Shown: positions 6,525-14,361 of the stretch, piece after piece
Numbering within the stretch: position 1 is the stretch's first letter
How the letters are laid out: every line of letters starts with the position of its first letter
Assembly (NCBI GenBank): GCA_027488495.1
Contig: JAIYBO010000066.1
Location: 1-16,662, forward strand
Direction of reading: 5' to 3'
Source of the DNA: Bacteroidota bacterium
GTDB lineage: Bacteria; Bacteroidota; Bacteroidia; NS11-12g; UBA955
Length of the DNA: 16,662 nucleotides
The notes under the pieces: generated by a model
Databases searched by the model: none
Seen by the model: the letters and a program-made list of their open reading frames with translations, nothing else
What the model was told of the DNA's origin: nothing
Made by a program: the position numbers and the translations under genes

Positions 6525-7229
6525 ATGAAGTTCAATGTGGTAGTTACTGGGGCAAGCAAAGGCATTGGTTTTGCTGTGGCAAAGCGTTTCGCAAAGGAGG
6601 GTCACCATCTGTTTTTGGTTGCCAGGAATGCAGATCATTTACACACCGCCAAGCTAAATCTTTTGGGCGAAGGTGCCTCGAGTGTTGAGGTCTTTGCCGC
6701 GGATTTATCGGTGCGATCTGAGGTGTCTTTAGCCATCAATGCCATCAATGAAACCTTCACTCATGTGAATGTGTTGGTGAACAATGCCGGACTTTTTTTA
6801 CCCGGTACGATGATGGAAGAAAATGAAGGACAGTTTGAACATTTGCTGCAAACCAATCTCACGTCGGCGTATCATGTCACTCGCGGACTGTGGGACAGGA
6901 TGAAAGGGGTGGAGAGGGCCCATGTTTTTAACATGTGTAGCATCGCAAGTATCACAGCTTACGCCGCCGGTGGAAGTTATTCGGTGGTGAAATTTGGTTT
7001 GCTAGGATTCAGTAAATCGCTGAGATTGGAAGGTATGCCCCATGGCATTCGGGTGAGTTCCGTGCTTCCGGGTGCTACATTGACCGATAGTTGGGCGGGT
7101 GTGGATTTGCCTGAATCTCGATTTATGCGTGCTGATGACGTGGCGGAAACCATATTTACGGCCTTTGAGATCAATGATCGAACCGTAATGGAAGAGATTG
7201 TGCTGCGTCCGCTGCTCGGTGATTTATAA
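6525..7229 (+). CDS. Short-chain dehydrogenase/reductase (classical SDR)
   Basis: This 234-residue protein has the full set of classical SDR features: cofactor-binding TGASKGIG (8-15), an acidic residue after the third strand in AADLS (58-62), NNAG (86-89), and the catalytic residues Ser139, Tyr152 and Lys156 in the Y-S-V-V-K arrangement. The PG motif follows at 182-183. The residue after the second strand is Arg (VARN, 32-35), which in this family usually goes with NADP(H) preference. The reaction is NAD(P)H-dependent interconversion of a carbonyl and an alcohol; the substrate-binding part does not let me name the substrate. It has its own promoter and appears monocistronic. A weak hairpin with 8-bp arms and a 13-base loop (7245-7273) follows the stop. 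Confidence 0.92.
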   Translation: MKFNVVVTGASKGIGFAVAKRFAKEGHHLFLVARNADHLHTAKLNLLGEGASSVEVFAADLSVRSEVSLAINAINETFTHVNVLVNNAGLFLPGTMMEENEGQFEHLLQTNLTSAYHVTRGLWDRMKGVERAHVFNMCSIASITAYAAGGSYSVVKFGLLGFSKSLRLEGMPHGIRVSSVLPGATLTDSWAGVDLPESRFMRADDVAETIFTAFEINDRTVMEEIVLRPLLGDL

Positions 7230-7273
7230 GGGGATATGGTTATTTGCCATTTTTTCGTCAATATGAAATGGCA

Positions 7274-7304
7274 TTGAGAGATTGGTTGAATTTTGTTATA
7301 TTTG
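7274..7304 (+). promoter_or_regulatory. Strong consensus promoter of the T9SS cargo gene
   Basis: TTG at 7274-7276 and TATATTTG at 7297-7304, 20 bases apart, match the Bacteroidota primary sigma consensus TTG / TAnnTTTG. Transcription would begin about four bases downstream, leaving an A-rich leader of roughly 14 bases (AAAGACTATATAAA before the ATG) without a Shine-Dalgarno sequence. Confidence 0.75.
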
Positions 7305-7321
7305 CATAAAGACTATATAAA

Positions 7322-8680
7322 ATGAAAAAATCATTACTTTCTTTGGTGGCTTTGTTGGGATTGACCGCAGGCGCTATGGCTCAAGCACCTTCTTTTGATG
7401 TGCCAAAAGAGCAAAAGAACATTCGTAAATCATCTACTACTTATGTGTTGAAAGACAAGACCTTGACCCCCAGCCGTCGTGCTGAGAGTTACAGCGCATG
7501 GTACAATTTTACCGGAGCTTATGAGGAAAATGAGTTGTTGGGACAAACTTTGAGTGGATTTGTGAGTTTCATACAGCCTGATACCAACTTGTGTATGGTT
7601 TATGCGGATGGAACCAAATCAAAAGTGGGTTTTCATATTTTGGGAACATCTTTCGATCCAAAAGATTCAGCTTTCTTGGGCAAGAACGAAGTGTTAACTC
7701 GTTTCAATCCTTACACAGTGGATTCATTGGCCTTCACCCAATTTTATATTCGTTTGGTTGACCAAGTGAATGTGGGTGGTAACATGGTTGACGTGGTTGA
7801 TACTGTTTATATCCAGTACTACGATATCACAGGTATCAAAGTAGGTGGTTACACTTTGCAAAGCAATCCTGGTGTTGCATATAGTTATGCTACGCCCGCA
7901 GTAGACAAATTGTCTTACAAATCTTTGATAAACAGTGCTGCTATCAAAACAGATACATTGTTGTTGACCAAAGCTTACGCAGATAGTTTGATTTTGGAAA
8001 ATGGAACGCCTAAGTCTTTCATCGGTAGAGGTATTCAAATCCCCGTAGATTTGAAAACTAAGTCAACCAATGGTGCTGATGGAACTACTAATTTGTTTGC
8101 TTTCAGTGTGATGTACAAGCCAATGATTAAAGCGGCTTTGGGTGATACTGGTTTGGCATACAACGGTTCTACTTGGACCAAGAAATACAATATGTATGGT
8201 GTTCGTTTGGGTTCTTTGGATGGCCATGATCAATCAATCACATCTAAGAACAAAATCAACAACATGTTTGTAACAAACTTCCAAGTTCGTTACGGACAAA
8301 CTTTGTTCGGTTTCTTGAAGTCTTACTTGCCTGGTACAGTTTTCGGAAATACCATTTTCTTCCCAAGCTTCTTGCACATCACTACACCGAACTTGTCTAA
8401 CAAAAACATCGTAGCCGGTTTGTCTGGTGTTCAGGTTTATCCTAACCCCGTGGCTTCAAACAGCGCTGCTGATGTAGTGTTTGATCTTACTGCACCATCT
8501 GCTGTTAAGGCGGTTGTAACTGATTTGAACGGTCGTGTTGTTAGCACTTCTGCATCTGTCAATTGCATTGCTGGTCAGAATTCAGTTTCTGTAAGCACTG
8601 CAGGTTTGTCTAAGGGTATCTACATGGTAACAGTAGAAAGCAACTTGGGCCGCATGAGTAGCAAGTTAACTGTGAACTAA
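7322..8680 (+). CDS. Secreted protein of unknown function with type IX secretion sorting domain
   Basis: The 452-residue product starts with a clear signal peptide (KK, hydrophobic core, cleavage after AMA, about residue 20). It ends in a type A T9SS sorting domain (about 369-452): VYPNP, then VVTDLNGRVV, then GLSKGIYMVTV and the final SSKLTVN. It should therefore cross the outer membrane by the Por system and be anchored at the surface or released. The middle (about 50-365) is a beta-rich region with many Asp, Ser, Thr and Tyr; I recognise no catalytic motif or binding repeat. Leucine codons are mostly TTG, as in highly expressed genes. A consensus promoter precedes it and an excellent terminator follows, so it looks like an abundantly made monocistronic product. 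The role is unknown. Confidence 0.88.
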   Translation: MKKSLLSLVALLGLTAGAMAQAPSFDVPKEQKNIRKSSTTYVLKDKTLTPSRRAESYSAWYNFTGAYEENELLGQTLSGFVSFIQPDTNLCMVYADGTKSKVGFHILGTSFDPKDSAFLGKNEVLTRFNPYTVDSLAFTQFYIRLVDQVNVGGNMVDVVDTVYIQYYDITGIKVGGYTLQSNPGVAYSYATPAVDKLSYKSLINSAAIKTDTLLLTKAYADSLILENGTPKSFIGRGIQIPVDLKTKSTNGADGTTNLFAFSVMYKPMIKAALGDTGLAYNGSTWTKKYNMYGVRLGSLDGHDQSITSKNKINNMFVTNFQVRYGQTLFGFLKSYLPGTVFGNTIFFPSFLHITTPNLSNKNIVAGLSGVQVYPNPVASNSAADVVFDLTAPSAVKAVVTDLNGRVVSTSASVNCIAGQNSVSVSTAGLSKGIYMVTVESNLGRMSSKLTVN

Positions 8681-8696
8681 TTCTTTCGAATTATAC

Positions 8697-8733
8697 AAAA
8701 AAAAAGAGCCGGGCTTGCCCGGCTCTTTTTTTT
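8697..8733 (+). terminator. Rho-independent terminator after the T9SS cargo gene
   Basis: The stem GAGCCGGG (8706-8713) and CCCGGCTC (8718-8725) encloses the loop CTTG. It is preceded by nine A and followed by eight T, so the stem can extend by A-T pairs. It lies 17 bases after the stop and could also act on the other strand. Confidence 0.93.
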
Positions 8734-8771
8734 GCGTTAAGATTTAGTACGACATTTGCTGTACACACCAC

Positions 8772-10259
8772 ATGAACGTAAAATTTGCACTGGCAATTGG
8801 GGTAGTTTTCTTTTGGGGAAATGCCCAAGCCCAAACATTTCACGGTATTCAAAATAGCAATTTTGCTGGCGTTCACACCGTGTATAGCAATCCAGCCCTT
8901 TTGACATCCATGGCCTATAAGCGCCATGCCAACGTATCAACCATAGGATTTGAGGTTAGTAACAACATGTTTTCTTTAACGGCGCCATTTACCTTATGGC
9001 AAGCCATTACAGGCAATGTTGCCGCGGAATATCAAAACAGCAAAGGACAGGTACAATGGCGTTCAGAATATTTGAAAACCAGAGATGTTGGGAATGATGG
9101 TTGGGCCACTGTTGGTCTAGAATGGCGCGGGCCATCGTATGCAAATCGTTTGGGTAAAAGGTTTGTGTGGGCTTCTCACAGCAGAACAAGATCCAGTTTG
9201 ATGCTCAAAAACATATCGAACGGAACACTGTCTTACGCCAAGGTATTGTTCGATAGCGCCCAAGGGGGATCCAAATTTGGATTGAATCAATTATCGCCAT
9301 ATCCAATCAATTTTCAAGCCAATGCCTATCAGGAAATAGGTGCATCCTTGGCCTTTGCCATTGTGGACGCGAAAAAATTGAAGATTTCTGTAGGTGCCAC
9401 AGCCAAATATTTGATGGGCTTGGGGCATGTGTCGTTGATTTCTGATGGGATTCAACTCAAAACCTATGGCAGAGATTCTGTTTCAATCATTCAAAGCAAT
9501 GCCCAAATTGCCTATTCCGAATCTCAAGTGCTACAACGTATGTTGAGTGGAATCATCGTAGGGGGATTGCCATCGTTCAGAAACATTTTGGGCAATGGTG
9601 TTGGGTTTGATTTTGGGGTGTCGGTAGAAGGTGGAAAGGGTAGTGCATCGGCTCAAATCAAAGAAAGGTGGTTGGGCGATCCCAAAGCAAGGAATTACAA
9701 ATGGAGATTGGCAGCATCTGTATTAGACTGGGGACAAGTATCGTATGGAAACAATGTAAATTCCTTTTCAATTAGTAATTCAACACCGGTAACGCTTAAA
9801 ACCGATAGTGCGTTCTTTGGTGCATTTGCGAAAGGCAGCGCCGAAGGATTTCAGTATCTGGAGACCTTCGCCAAGGGCAATTTGAACTATTCAGCCTCTG
9901 TAGTATCGCAAAAAGTGGTATTGCCAACCCAAATACAATTACAAGGCGATATGCGGTTGAAGGCGGGTTTTTACGCAGCGTTTCAATGGCAGCAATCGTT
10001 GGTATCGGCAAAAATTGCAGGTTTTAGGCAACCATCGTCCATCGTGGTGGTGCCCAGGTTTGAAAGTAAATGGTTGGAAGTGTCGATGCCCGTGGGACTC
10101 ACCCAAGATTATCGAAAAGGAAACATCGGTGCCTGCGTGAGAGTGGGCCCATTGTTTGTGGGTTCTGATAATTTGTTGAGCAACCTGATTGTGAATCAAA
10201 TCAAAGGCATGAATGTATACTTTGGCTTGAGCAGCTCAATCGGAAAAGTCAAAAAATAA
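8772..10259 (+). CDS. Outer-membrane beta-barrel-type protein (DUF5723-like)
   Basis: The 495-residue protein has a signal peptide (residues 1 to about 20, ending AQA) followed by FHGIQNSNFAGVHTVYSNPALL. This 'asparagine-serine-N-[FY]-A-G ... NPA' opening is typical of DUF5723 and other Bacteroidota outer-membrane proteins that follow the FadL/PorV pattern. The rest is made of alternating amphipathic strands (for example LKISVGATAKYLMG, GVGFDFGVSVEGG) and ends in strand-like residues before IGKVKK. An outer-membrane barrel is likely; function is not known, and a role in secretion or surface assembly would be inference only. It follows the terminator at 8733, so it has its own promoter; GACATTTG (8751-8758) is a poor match to a -7 element. 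Its stop lies seven bases from the end of the convergent murA. Confidence 0.75.
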   Translation: MNVKFALAIGVVFFWGNAQAQTFHGIQNSNFAGVHTVYSNPALLTSMAYKRHANVSTIGFEVSNNMFSLTAPFTLWQAITGNVAAEYQNSKGQVQWRSEYLKTRDVGNDGWATVGLEWRGPSYANRLGKRFVWASHSRTRSSLMLKNISNGTLSYAKVLFDSAQGGSKFGLNQLSPYPINFQANAYQEIGASLAFAIVDAKKLKISVGATAKYLMGLGHVSLISDGIQLKTYGRDSVSIIQSNAQIAYSESQVLQRMLSGIIVGGLPSFRNILGNGVGFDFGVSVEGGKGSASAQIKERWLGDPKARNYKWRLAASVLDWGQVSYGNNVNSFSISNSTPVTLKTDSAFFGAFAKGSAEGFQYLETFAKGNLNYSASVVSQKVVLPTQIQLQGDMRLKAGFYAAFQWQQSLVSAKIAGFRQPSSIVVVPRFESKWLEVSMPVGLTQDYRKGNIGACVRVGPLFVGSDNLLSNLIVNQIKGMNVYFGLSSSIGKVKK

Positions 10260-10266
10260 AAATCGC

Positions 10267-11577
10267 TTAGTCGTTGATGCGCGTGATTTTTGCACCCAAA
10301 GCGTTCAAACGTTCTTCAATTCGCTCGTAACCACGATCGATTTGTTCGATGTTCTTGATGGTGCTTTTGCCTTTGGCGCTCATCGCGGCGATCAATAGTG
10401 CCACACCCGCACGGATGTCTGGTGAACTCATTGTGATGCCTTTGAGTTGCGTTCTGCGATCTAAACCGATGACGGTGCAACGATGTGGATCGCAAAGAAT
10501 GATTTGTGCGCCCATGTCAATCAGATTGTCAACAAAGAACAAACGGCTTTCGAACATTTTTTGATGGATCAACACGGTGCCTCGGGCTTGGGTTGCAGTT
10601 ACAAGGGCTATGGAAATCAAATCGGGCGTGAATCCGGGCCATACTTGGTCAGATACCGTGAGAATTGAGCCATCGATGAAAGTGTCTATCTCGTAGTGGT
10701 CCATGGCAGGGATGTAGATGTCATCGCCATGTATTTCCAATTTCACACCCAAACGTTGAAACATCTTGGGAATGATTCCAAGCATGTCGATTCTACAATT
10801 TTTGAGGGTAATTTCACTTTGTGTGATGGCCGCCATACCAATGAAACTACCAATTTCAATCATGTCGGGCAAGCAGCGATGCTCACACCCGTTGAGTGAT
10901 GTTACGCCTTCAATGGTGAGTTGGTTTGAACCAATGCCAGTGATTTTTGCGCCCATGCTGTTGAGCATCAAACACAATTGTTGGAGGTAGGGTTCGCAAG
11001 CGGCATTGTAAATGGTGGTAGTGCCTTCAGCCAAGACCGCTGCCATCAGAATGTTTGCAGTGCCTGTTACAGAAGCCTCATCGAGCAGCATGTAGCAACC
11101 TTTCAAACGGTCGGCTGATACTTTATAGAAGTTGTTTTCGGCCTGAAATTCGAATTTTGCCCCCAAATTGATAAAACCTTCGAAGTGGGTATCGAGCCTG
11201 CGACGGCCAATTTTATCACCCCCCGGGGAAGGGATGTAGCCGCGACCAAATCGGGCCAATAATGGGCCTACGATCATGATGGATCCGCGGAGTGCAGCAC
11301 CTTGTTTTTTGAATTCTGGACTGTTCAAAAATTCCAAGTCGATGTTATTTGAGACGAACGTAAATGAACCACGCTCATTGCGGGTTACAGTAACGCCCAA
11401 ACTTTGTAGTAATTCAATCAATTTCAAAACGTCCCTGATTTCAGGGATGTTGTTGATTGTTACCGGTTCGGCAGTTAACAAGACCGCGCAAATGACCTGT
11501 AGTGCCTCGTTTTTTGCGCCCTGTGGGATGATTTCACCCTTCAGTTTGTGTCCGCCTTCAATTTCAAATACTGCCAT
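10267..11577 (-). CDS. murA: UDP-N-acetylglucosamine 1-carboxyvinyltransferase MurA, active-site Cys replaced by Asp
   Basis: The 436-residue product matches MurA throughout. It catalyses the first committed step of peptidoglycan precursor synthesis, transferring enolpyruvate from PEP to UDP-GlcNAc in the cytoplasm. Lys22-Asn23 (GAKNEA) are the conserved substrate-binding residues. LLARFGRGYIPSPGG is followed by Asp121 (codon GAT, bases 11217-11215), where E. coli has Cys115, the residue alkylated by fosfomycin; the following KIGRRRLDTHFEGF is normal. The Asp form is known to be active and fosfomycin-insensitive in other bacteria. The gene begins five bases after the DUF4290 gene, a pairing I know from many Bacteroidota, so they form an operon. 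The stop is seven bases from the convergent DUF5723-like gene, with no terminator visible between them. Confidence 0.97.
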   Translation of the reverse strand: MAVFEIEGGHKLKGEIIPQGAKNEALQVICAVLLTAEPVTINNIPEIRDVLKLIELLQSLGVTVTRNERGSFTFVSNNIDLEFLNSPEFKKQGAALRGSIMIVGPLLARFGRGYIPSPGGDKIGRRRLDTHFEGFINLGAKFEFQAENNFYKVSADRLKGCYMLLDEASVTGTANILMAAVLAEGTTTIYNAACEPYLQQLCLMLNSMGAKITGIGSNQLTIEGVTSLNGCEHRCLPDMIEIGSFIGMAAITQSEITLKNCRIDMLGIIPKMFQRLGVKLEIHGDDIYIPAMDHYEIDTFIDGSILTVSDQVWPGFTPDLISIALVTATQARGTVLIHQKMFESRLFFVDNLIDMGAQIILCDPHRCTVIGLDRRTQLKGITMSSPDIRAGVALLIAAMSAKGKSTIKNIEQIDRGYERIEERLNALGAKITRIND

Positions 11578-11582
11578 ATCGT

Positions 11583-12260
11583 TTAAAATCTGCGGTAGTT
11601 TTTACCGCGGTTTTTGTTGTTGTTATTTTTGTTTTTATTGTTGTTGTTATTGTTCCGACCAAAGTTGTTGGTCTTCTGCATGGGCCTTCTCACGCTCACT
11701 GTGGTGTCTGCACTCACAACCAATTCGGATCCATCGATATTCAATTGTCCTTTTGATAGGGTTTTCAAATGTTCGGCGATCACCTCGTTACTCAAATTTT
11801 CGTTGTTCCAAGCTTTGCATGAATTGTACATGAAAGACGCAATCATATTCACCACGTCTTGCTTGAGTTCGCCATCTTCCATTTCGGCCGCGCGATCAAT
11901 CATCATCTGAAGATTTCTGCCGTAAAATCGGAAACGAATACCACTCACATTATACCCCAAATGCTCTGGGCGCTTGAATTCTTTTTTGTCTTGAACGATT
12001 TCGTATGGACAATCCACATCCAACTCGTAATCTGCCATCTGAAAAATGTGCCCCCACAAAATTTCTTTGTAGTTCACTTGAAGTTTGATGTCGGGGTTTA
12101 AGGTGGCCATAATGCCCGCCAAATTGTGCACCCAAGATGTGCGTTCTTCCTTGCTGGCTATGGTTTTGATGTGTTCGATGTACTCTTGAACATGACGCCC
12201 ATATTCGGAAATGCCGAGATGGGTTCTTTGTGTGTTGTAATCGTCTTGAAGCGTTGTCAT
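11583..12260 (-). CDS. DUF4290 family protein with Asn-rich tail
   Basis: From the ATG at 12260 the product is 225 residues, beginning MTTLQDDYNTQR and continuing YGRHVQEYIEHI, the recognisable opening of DUF4290. The main part (1 to about 195) is helical and soluble. The last 26 or so residues are low complexity, mostly Asn with Lys and Arg, ending RGKNYRRF; on the plus strand this appears as GTT/ATT runs at about 11605-11656. The frame is open to 12314, but those 18 residues are not part of the family and run into the divergent gene's control region, so I reject that start. Function is unknown. Constant adjacency to murA hints at a link with cell-wall synthesis, but that is inference. A 6-bp hairpin (11592-11608) lies in the last codons, 15 bases before murA. 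Confidence 0.88.
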   Translation of the reverse strand: MTTLQDDYNTQRTHLGISEYGRHVQEYIEHIKTIASKEERTSWVHNLAGIMATLNPDIKLQVNYKEILWGHIFQMADYELDVDCPYEIVQDKKEFKRPEHLGYNVSGIRFRFYGRNLQMMIDRAAEMEDGELKQDVVNMIASFMYNSCKAWNNENLSNEVIAEHLKTLSKGQLNIDGSELVVSADTTVSVRRPMQKTNNFGRNNNNNNKNKNNNNKNRGKNYRRF

Positions 12261-12313
12261 GTAAATGCAAAATAACACAGAACCAATCAAATAAATATTA
12301 AAACTTTCCCGCA

Positions 12314-12335
12314 TCTGTAGTGTTTCTTATACAGA
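12314..12335. promoter_or_regulatory. Candidate operator: inverted repeat TCTGTA-N10-TACAGA
   Basis: Arms TCTGTA (12314-12319) and TACAGA (12330-12335) are exact reverse complements. The site ends eight bases before the ATG of the TetR-type gene, inside the 83-base divergent gap to the DUF4290 gene. Size and position suit an autoregulatory TetR operator. A 6-bp repeat can arise by chance in a gap of this length. Confidence 0.4.
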
Positions 12336-12343
12336 CATTGAAT

Positions 12344-12973
12344 ATGAAAAACCAAATCGTTTCTGAATACGTGAAGTACTGCCTAAAACATGGGCATGCG
12401 CCAGCAAATGTGTTTCTTTTGTGCGAGTCATTGGAGATGACGGAAACAGAATTTTACAATCACTTTTCGAGTTTGGAGAAGGTGGAAGAATCTGTTTTGG
12501 TGAATCGTTGGGAGGATGTTGCCGCGAGGTTTGCGCAAGATGAACAATTTGGTTCATTTACCATCACCGAAAAAATGCTCACCATGCATTTTGCTTTTGT
12601 GGAGAGCTTGAGGGAGATCCGCAGTTATTTGTTGTGGAAATTCCAAGATTGGAAGAACCCAACCGATCAAATCAAAGGTTTGATGGGCTTACGCAGTGCA
12701 TTTCAGGCCACTGTGAGTCCGATGTTGAACACGGCGAGTGTTTCAGGTGAAATACCCGATCGGAAGGTAATTTCTAAATTAAACGTAGAGGCTTTGGGAA
12801 TGAACTTGGCATTTGTTATGCACTTTTGGCTCAAAGATGATTCTGCCGATTTTGAGCGCACAGATGCTTGCATCGAGAAATCGGTACAACTGACCATGGA
12901 TTTTGTGGGACGTAATGCAGTAGATAAATTGTTCGATTTTGGTAAGTTCTTGATTCAAGGCTTTCAAAAATGA
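12344..12973 (+). CDS. TetR/AcrR-type transcriptional regulator
   Basis: Starting at 12344, the product is 209 residues (MKNQIVSEYVKYCLKHG). Residues about 19-50 (APANVFLLCESLEMTETEFYNHFSSLEKVEESVL) show the TetR helix-turn-helix layout: a hydrophobic helix, the turn, then the recognition helix ending in Y-x-H-F, followed by the 'S-x-E-x-V' helix. The remaining helical part would be the ligand/dimer domain and is poorly conserved. An upstream GTG at 12320 is in frame but lies inside a candidate operator repeat, so the ATG is preferred. The stop overlaps the ATG of the next gene (ATGA), so the regulator is translated together with the ABC1-type kinase. The inducer is not known, and the HTH is divergent from textbook TetR. 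Confidence 0.75.
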   Translation: MKNQIVSEYVKYCLKHGHAPANVFLLCESLEMTETEFYNHFSSLEKVEESVLVNRWEDVAARFAQDEQFGSFTITEKMLTMHFAFVESLREIRSYLLWKFQDWKNPTDQIKGLMGLRSAFQATVSPMLNTASVSGEIPDRKVISKLNVEALGMNLAFVMHFWLKDDSADFERTDACIEKSVQLTMDFVGRNAVDKLFDFGKFLIQGFQK

Positions 12974-14304
12974 TAGATACCCAAGACAAAATCCCCACTT
13001 CTAAAGTGGAGAGGGCAATGAAATTGATGGGGGCCGGAGCCAAGATTGGTGGCAATTATTTGAAATATTACGCCAAAAAAACCATCAATTCGGAACACAC
13101 CAAAGAAGAACTGCACGAAAACAATGCAGCCGATATTTATCAATCATTGAGTCAGCTCAAAGGCAGTGCACTCAAAGTGGCGCAGATGCTGAGCATGGAC
13201 AAAAACTTATTGCCCCGGGCGTACACCGATAAATTCGCGCTATCCCAATATTCCGCACCACCGATGTCGGGCCCGCTGGTTGTGAGAACCTTTGAAAAGT
13301 CTGTGGGGAAATCGCCCATGACCGTTTTTGATCGTTTCGAGACAAATTGTACGGCGGCTGCGAGTATCGGTCAAGTGCACAAAGCGGAGAAGGATGGGAA
13401 GATTTTGGCAGTGAAAATTCAATACCCAGGTATCGGAAATAGCATTCAGAGCGATTTGAAGATGGTAAAGCCCGTGGCCAATGCCATGTTTGGATTGCCG
13501 GAAAAAGAGATGCAGAAGTATTTCCAAGAGGTGGAAGAGAAACTGTTGGAAGAAACCAATTACACCCTAGAACTCGAGCGTTCACAAGAAATTTCGTTGG
13601 CCTGTTCGGCGATTCCCGATATCTTCTTTCCCAAGTACTACCCAGAATTTAGTAGTTCCAAAGTTTTGGTGATGGATTGGCTCGAAGGGGAACATTTGAA
13701 AGAGTTTTTACAAAAGAATCCTACCCAAGAAGTCAAAAACCGAGTGGCCCAGGCATTGTGGGATTTTTATAATTTTCAGTTGCATACTCAGTTGGCGATC
13801 CATGCCGATCCGCATCCGGGGAACTTTTTGTTTCAGCCCGATGGCAGGGTAGGCGTGATCGATTTTGGTTGTGTAAAAGTGGTGCCAGAGGATTTTTATT
13901 ATCACTATTTCCCTCTGTTGGTGCCAGAAATTAGAAACAATCAACCCGTGGTGGATCAACTGTTGAATCACATCGAAATATTGTTTCCGGCAGATTCATC
14001 CGAAGTAAAAGCGGAGTTGCAGAAAGCGTTTTTGGAGATGACCTCTCTGTTGAGCAGGCCTTTTGAATCTGAAAGGTTTCATTTTACCAATGAATTCATC
14101 GATGAGATTTATGCCAAGGGAGAGGAGATTTATCAAATTCCGGAGGTGAAGAAACCCACACAACCCCGCGGAAGTAAGCACGCTTTGTATGTGAATCGCA
14201 CCTATTTTGGCATTTACAGCATGATGGCAGATTTGAATGCAGAAATCGATACCAAATCAGATTTGTGGAGCGGTAAGTTGGTGGATTATTGGAAGGATCG
14301 TTAA
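12970..14304 (+). CDS. ABC1/UbiB (AarF/ADCK) family protein kinase-like protein
   Basis: The 444-residue soluble protein has the hallmarks of the UbiB family in order. The N-terminal extension has LKGSALKVAQMLS (about 63-75), the position of the family KxGQ motif but reading K-V-A-Q. The alanine-rich nucleotide loop AAASIGQVH (129-137) replaces the glycine-rich loop of ordinary kinases. Then come Lys149 (LAVKIQ), catalytic loop HADPHPGN (278-285) and metal-binding DFG (298-300). Members are ATPases/atypical kinases tied to quinone synthesis or lipid homeostasis (UbiB, Coq8/ADCK). No C-terminal membrane helix pair like that of UbiB is seen. The ATGA overlap with the upstream TetR-type gene indicates one operon. 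A strong bidirectional terminator lies seven bases after the stop. Confidence 0.9.
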   Translation: MIDTQDKIPTSKVERAMKLMGAGAKIGGNYLKYYAKKTINSEHTKEELHENNAADIYQSLSQLKGSALKVAQMLSMDKNLLPRAYTDKFALSQYSAPPMSGPLVVRTFEKSVGKSPMTVFDRFETNCTAAASIGQVHKAEKDGKILAVKIQYPGIGNSIQSDLKMVKPVANAMFGLPEKEMQKYFQEVEEKLLEETNYTLELERSQEISLACSAIPDIFFPKYYPEFSSSKVLVMDWLEGEHLKEFLQKNPTQEVKNRVAQALWDFYNFQLHTQLAIHADPHPGNFLFQPDGRVGVIDFGCVKVVPEDFYYHYFPLLVPEIRNNQPVVDQLLNHIEILFPADSSEVKAELQKAFLEMTSLLSRPFESERFHFTNEFIDEIYAKGEEIYQIPEVKKPTQPRGSKHALYVNRTYFGIYSMMADLNAEIDTKSDLWSGKLVDYWKDR

Positions 14305-14311
14305 ATAGCTC

Positions 14312-14351
14312 ATAAAAGAAAAGGGCGGCCATGGCCGCCCTTTTCTTTTAT
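14312..14351. terminator. Bidirectional Rho-independent terminator (40-bp perfect palindrome)
   Basis: Arms 14312-14330 and 14333-14351 are exact reverse complements, and the central AT is itself self-complementary. The GC core GGGCGGCC is flanked by A-rich sequence on one side and T-rich sequence on the other, so each strand reads hairpin plus T-tract. It lies between the convergent kinase-like and TonB-receptor genes and can end both transcripts. Confidence 0.95.
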
Positions 14352-14361
14352 AAAAATATCA

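Noticed and set aside
11614..11910. Plus-strand frame opposite DUF4290 with leucine/phenylalanine run resembling a membrane segment
   Set aside because: The apparent hydrophobic segment is the complement of the Asn/Lys codon run in the DUF4290 tail.
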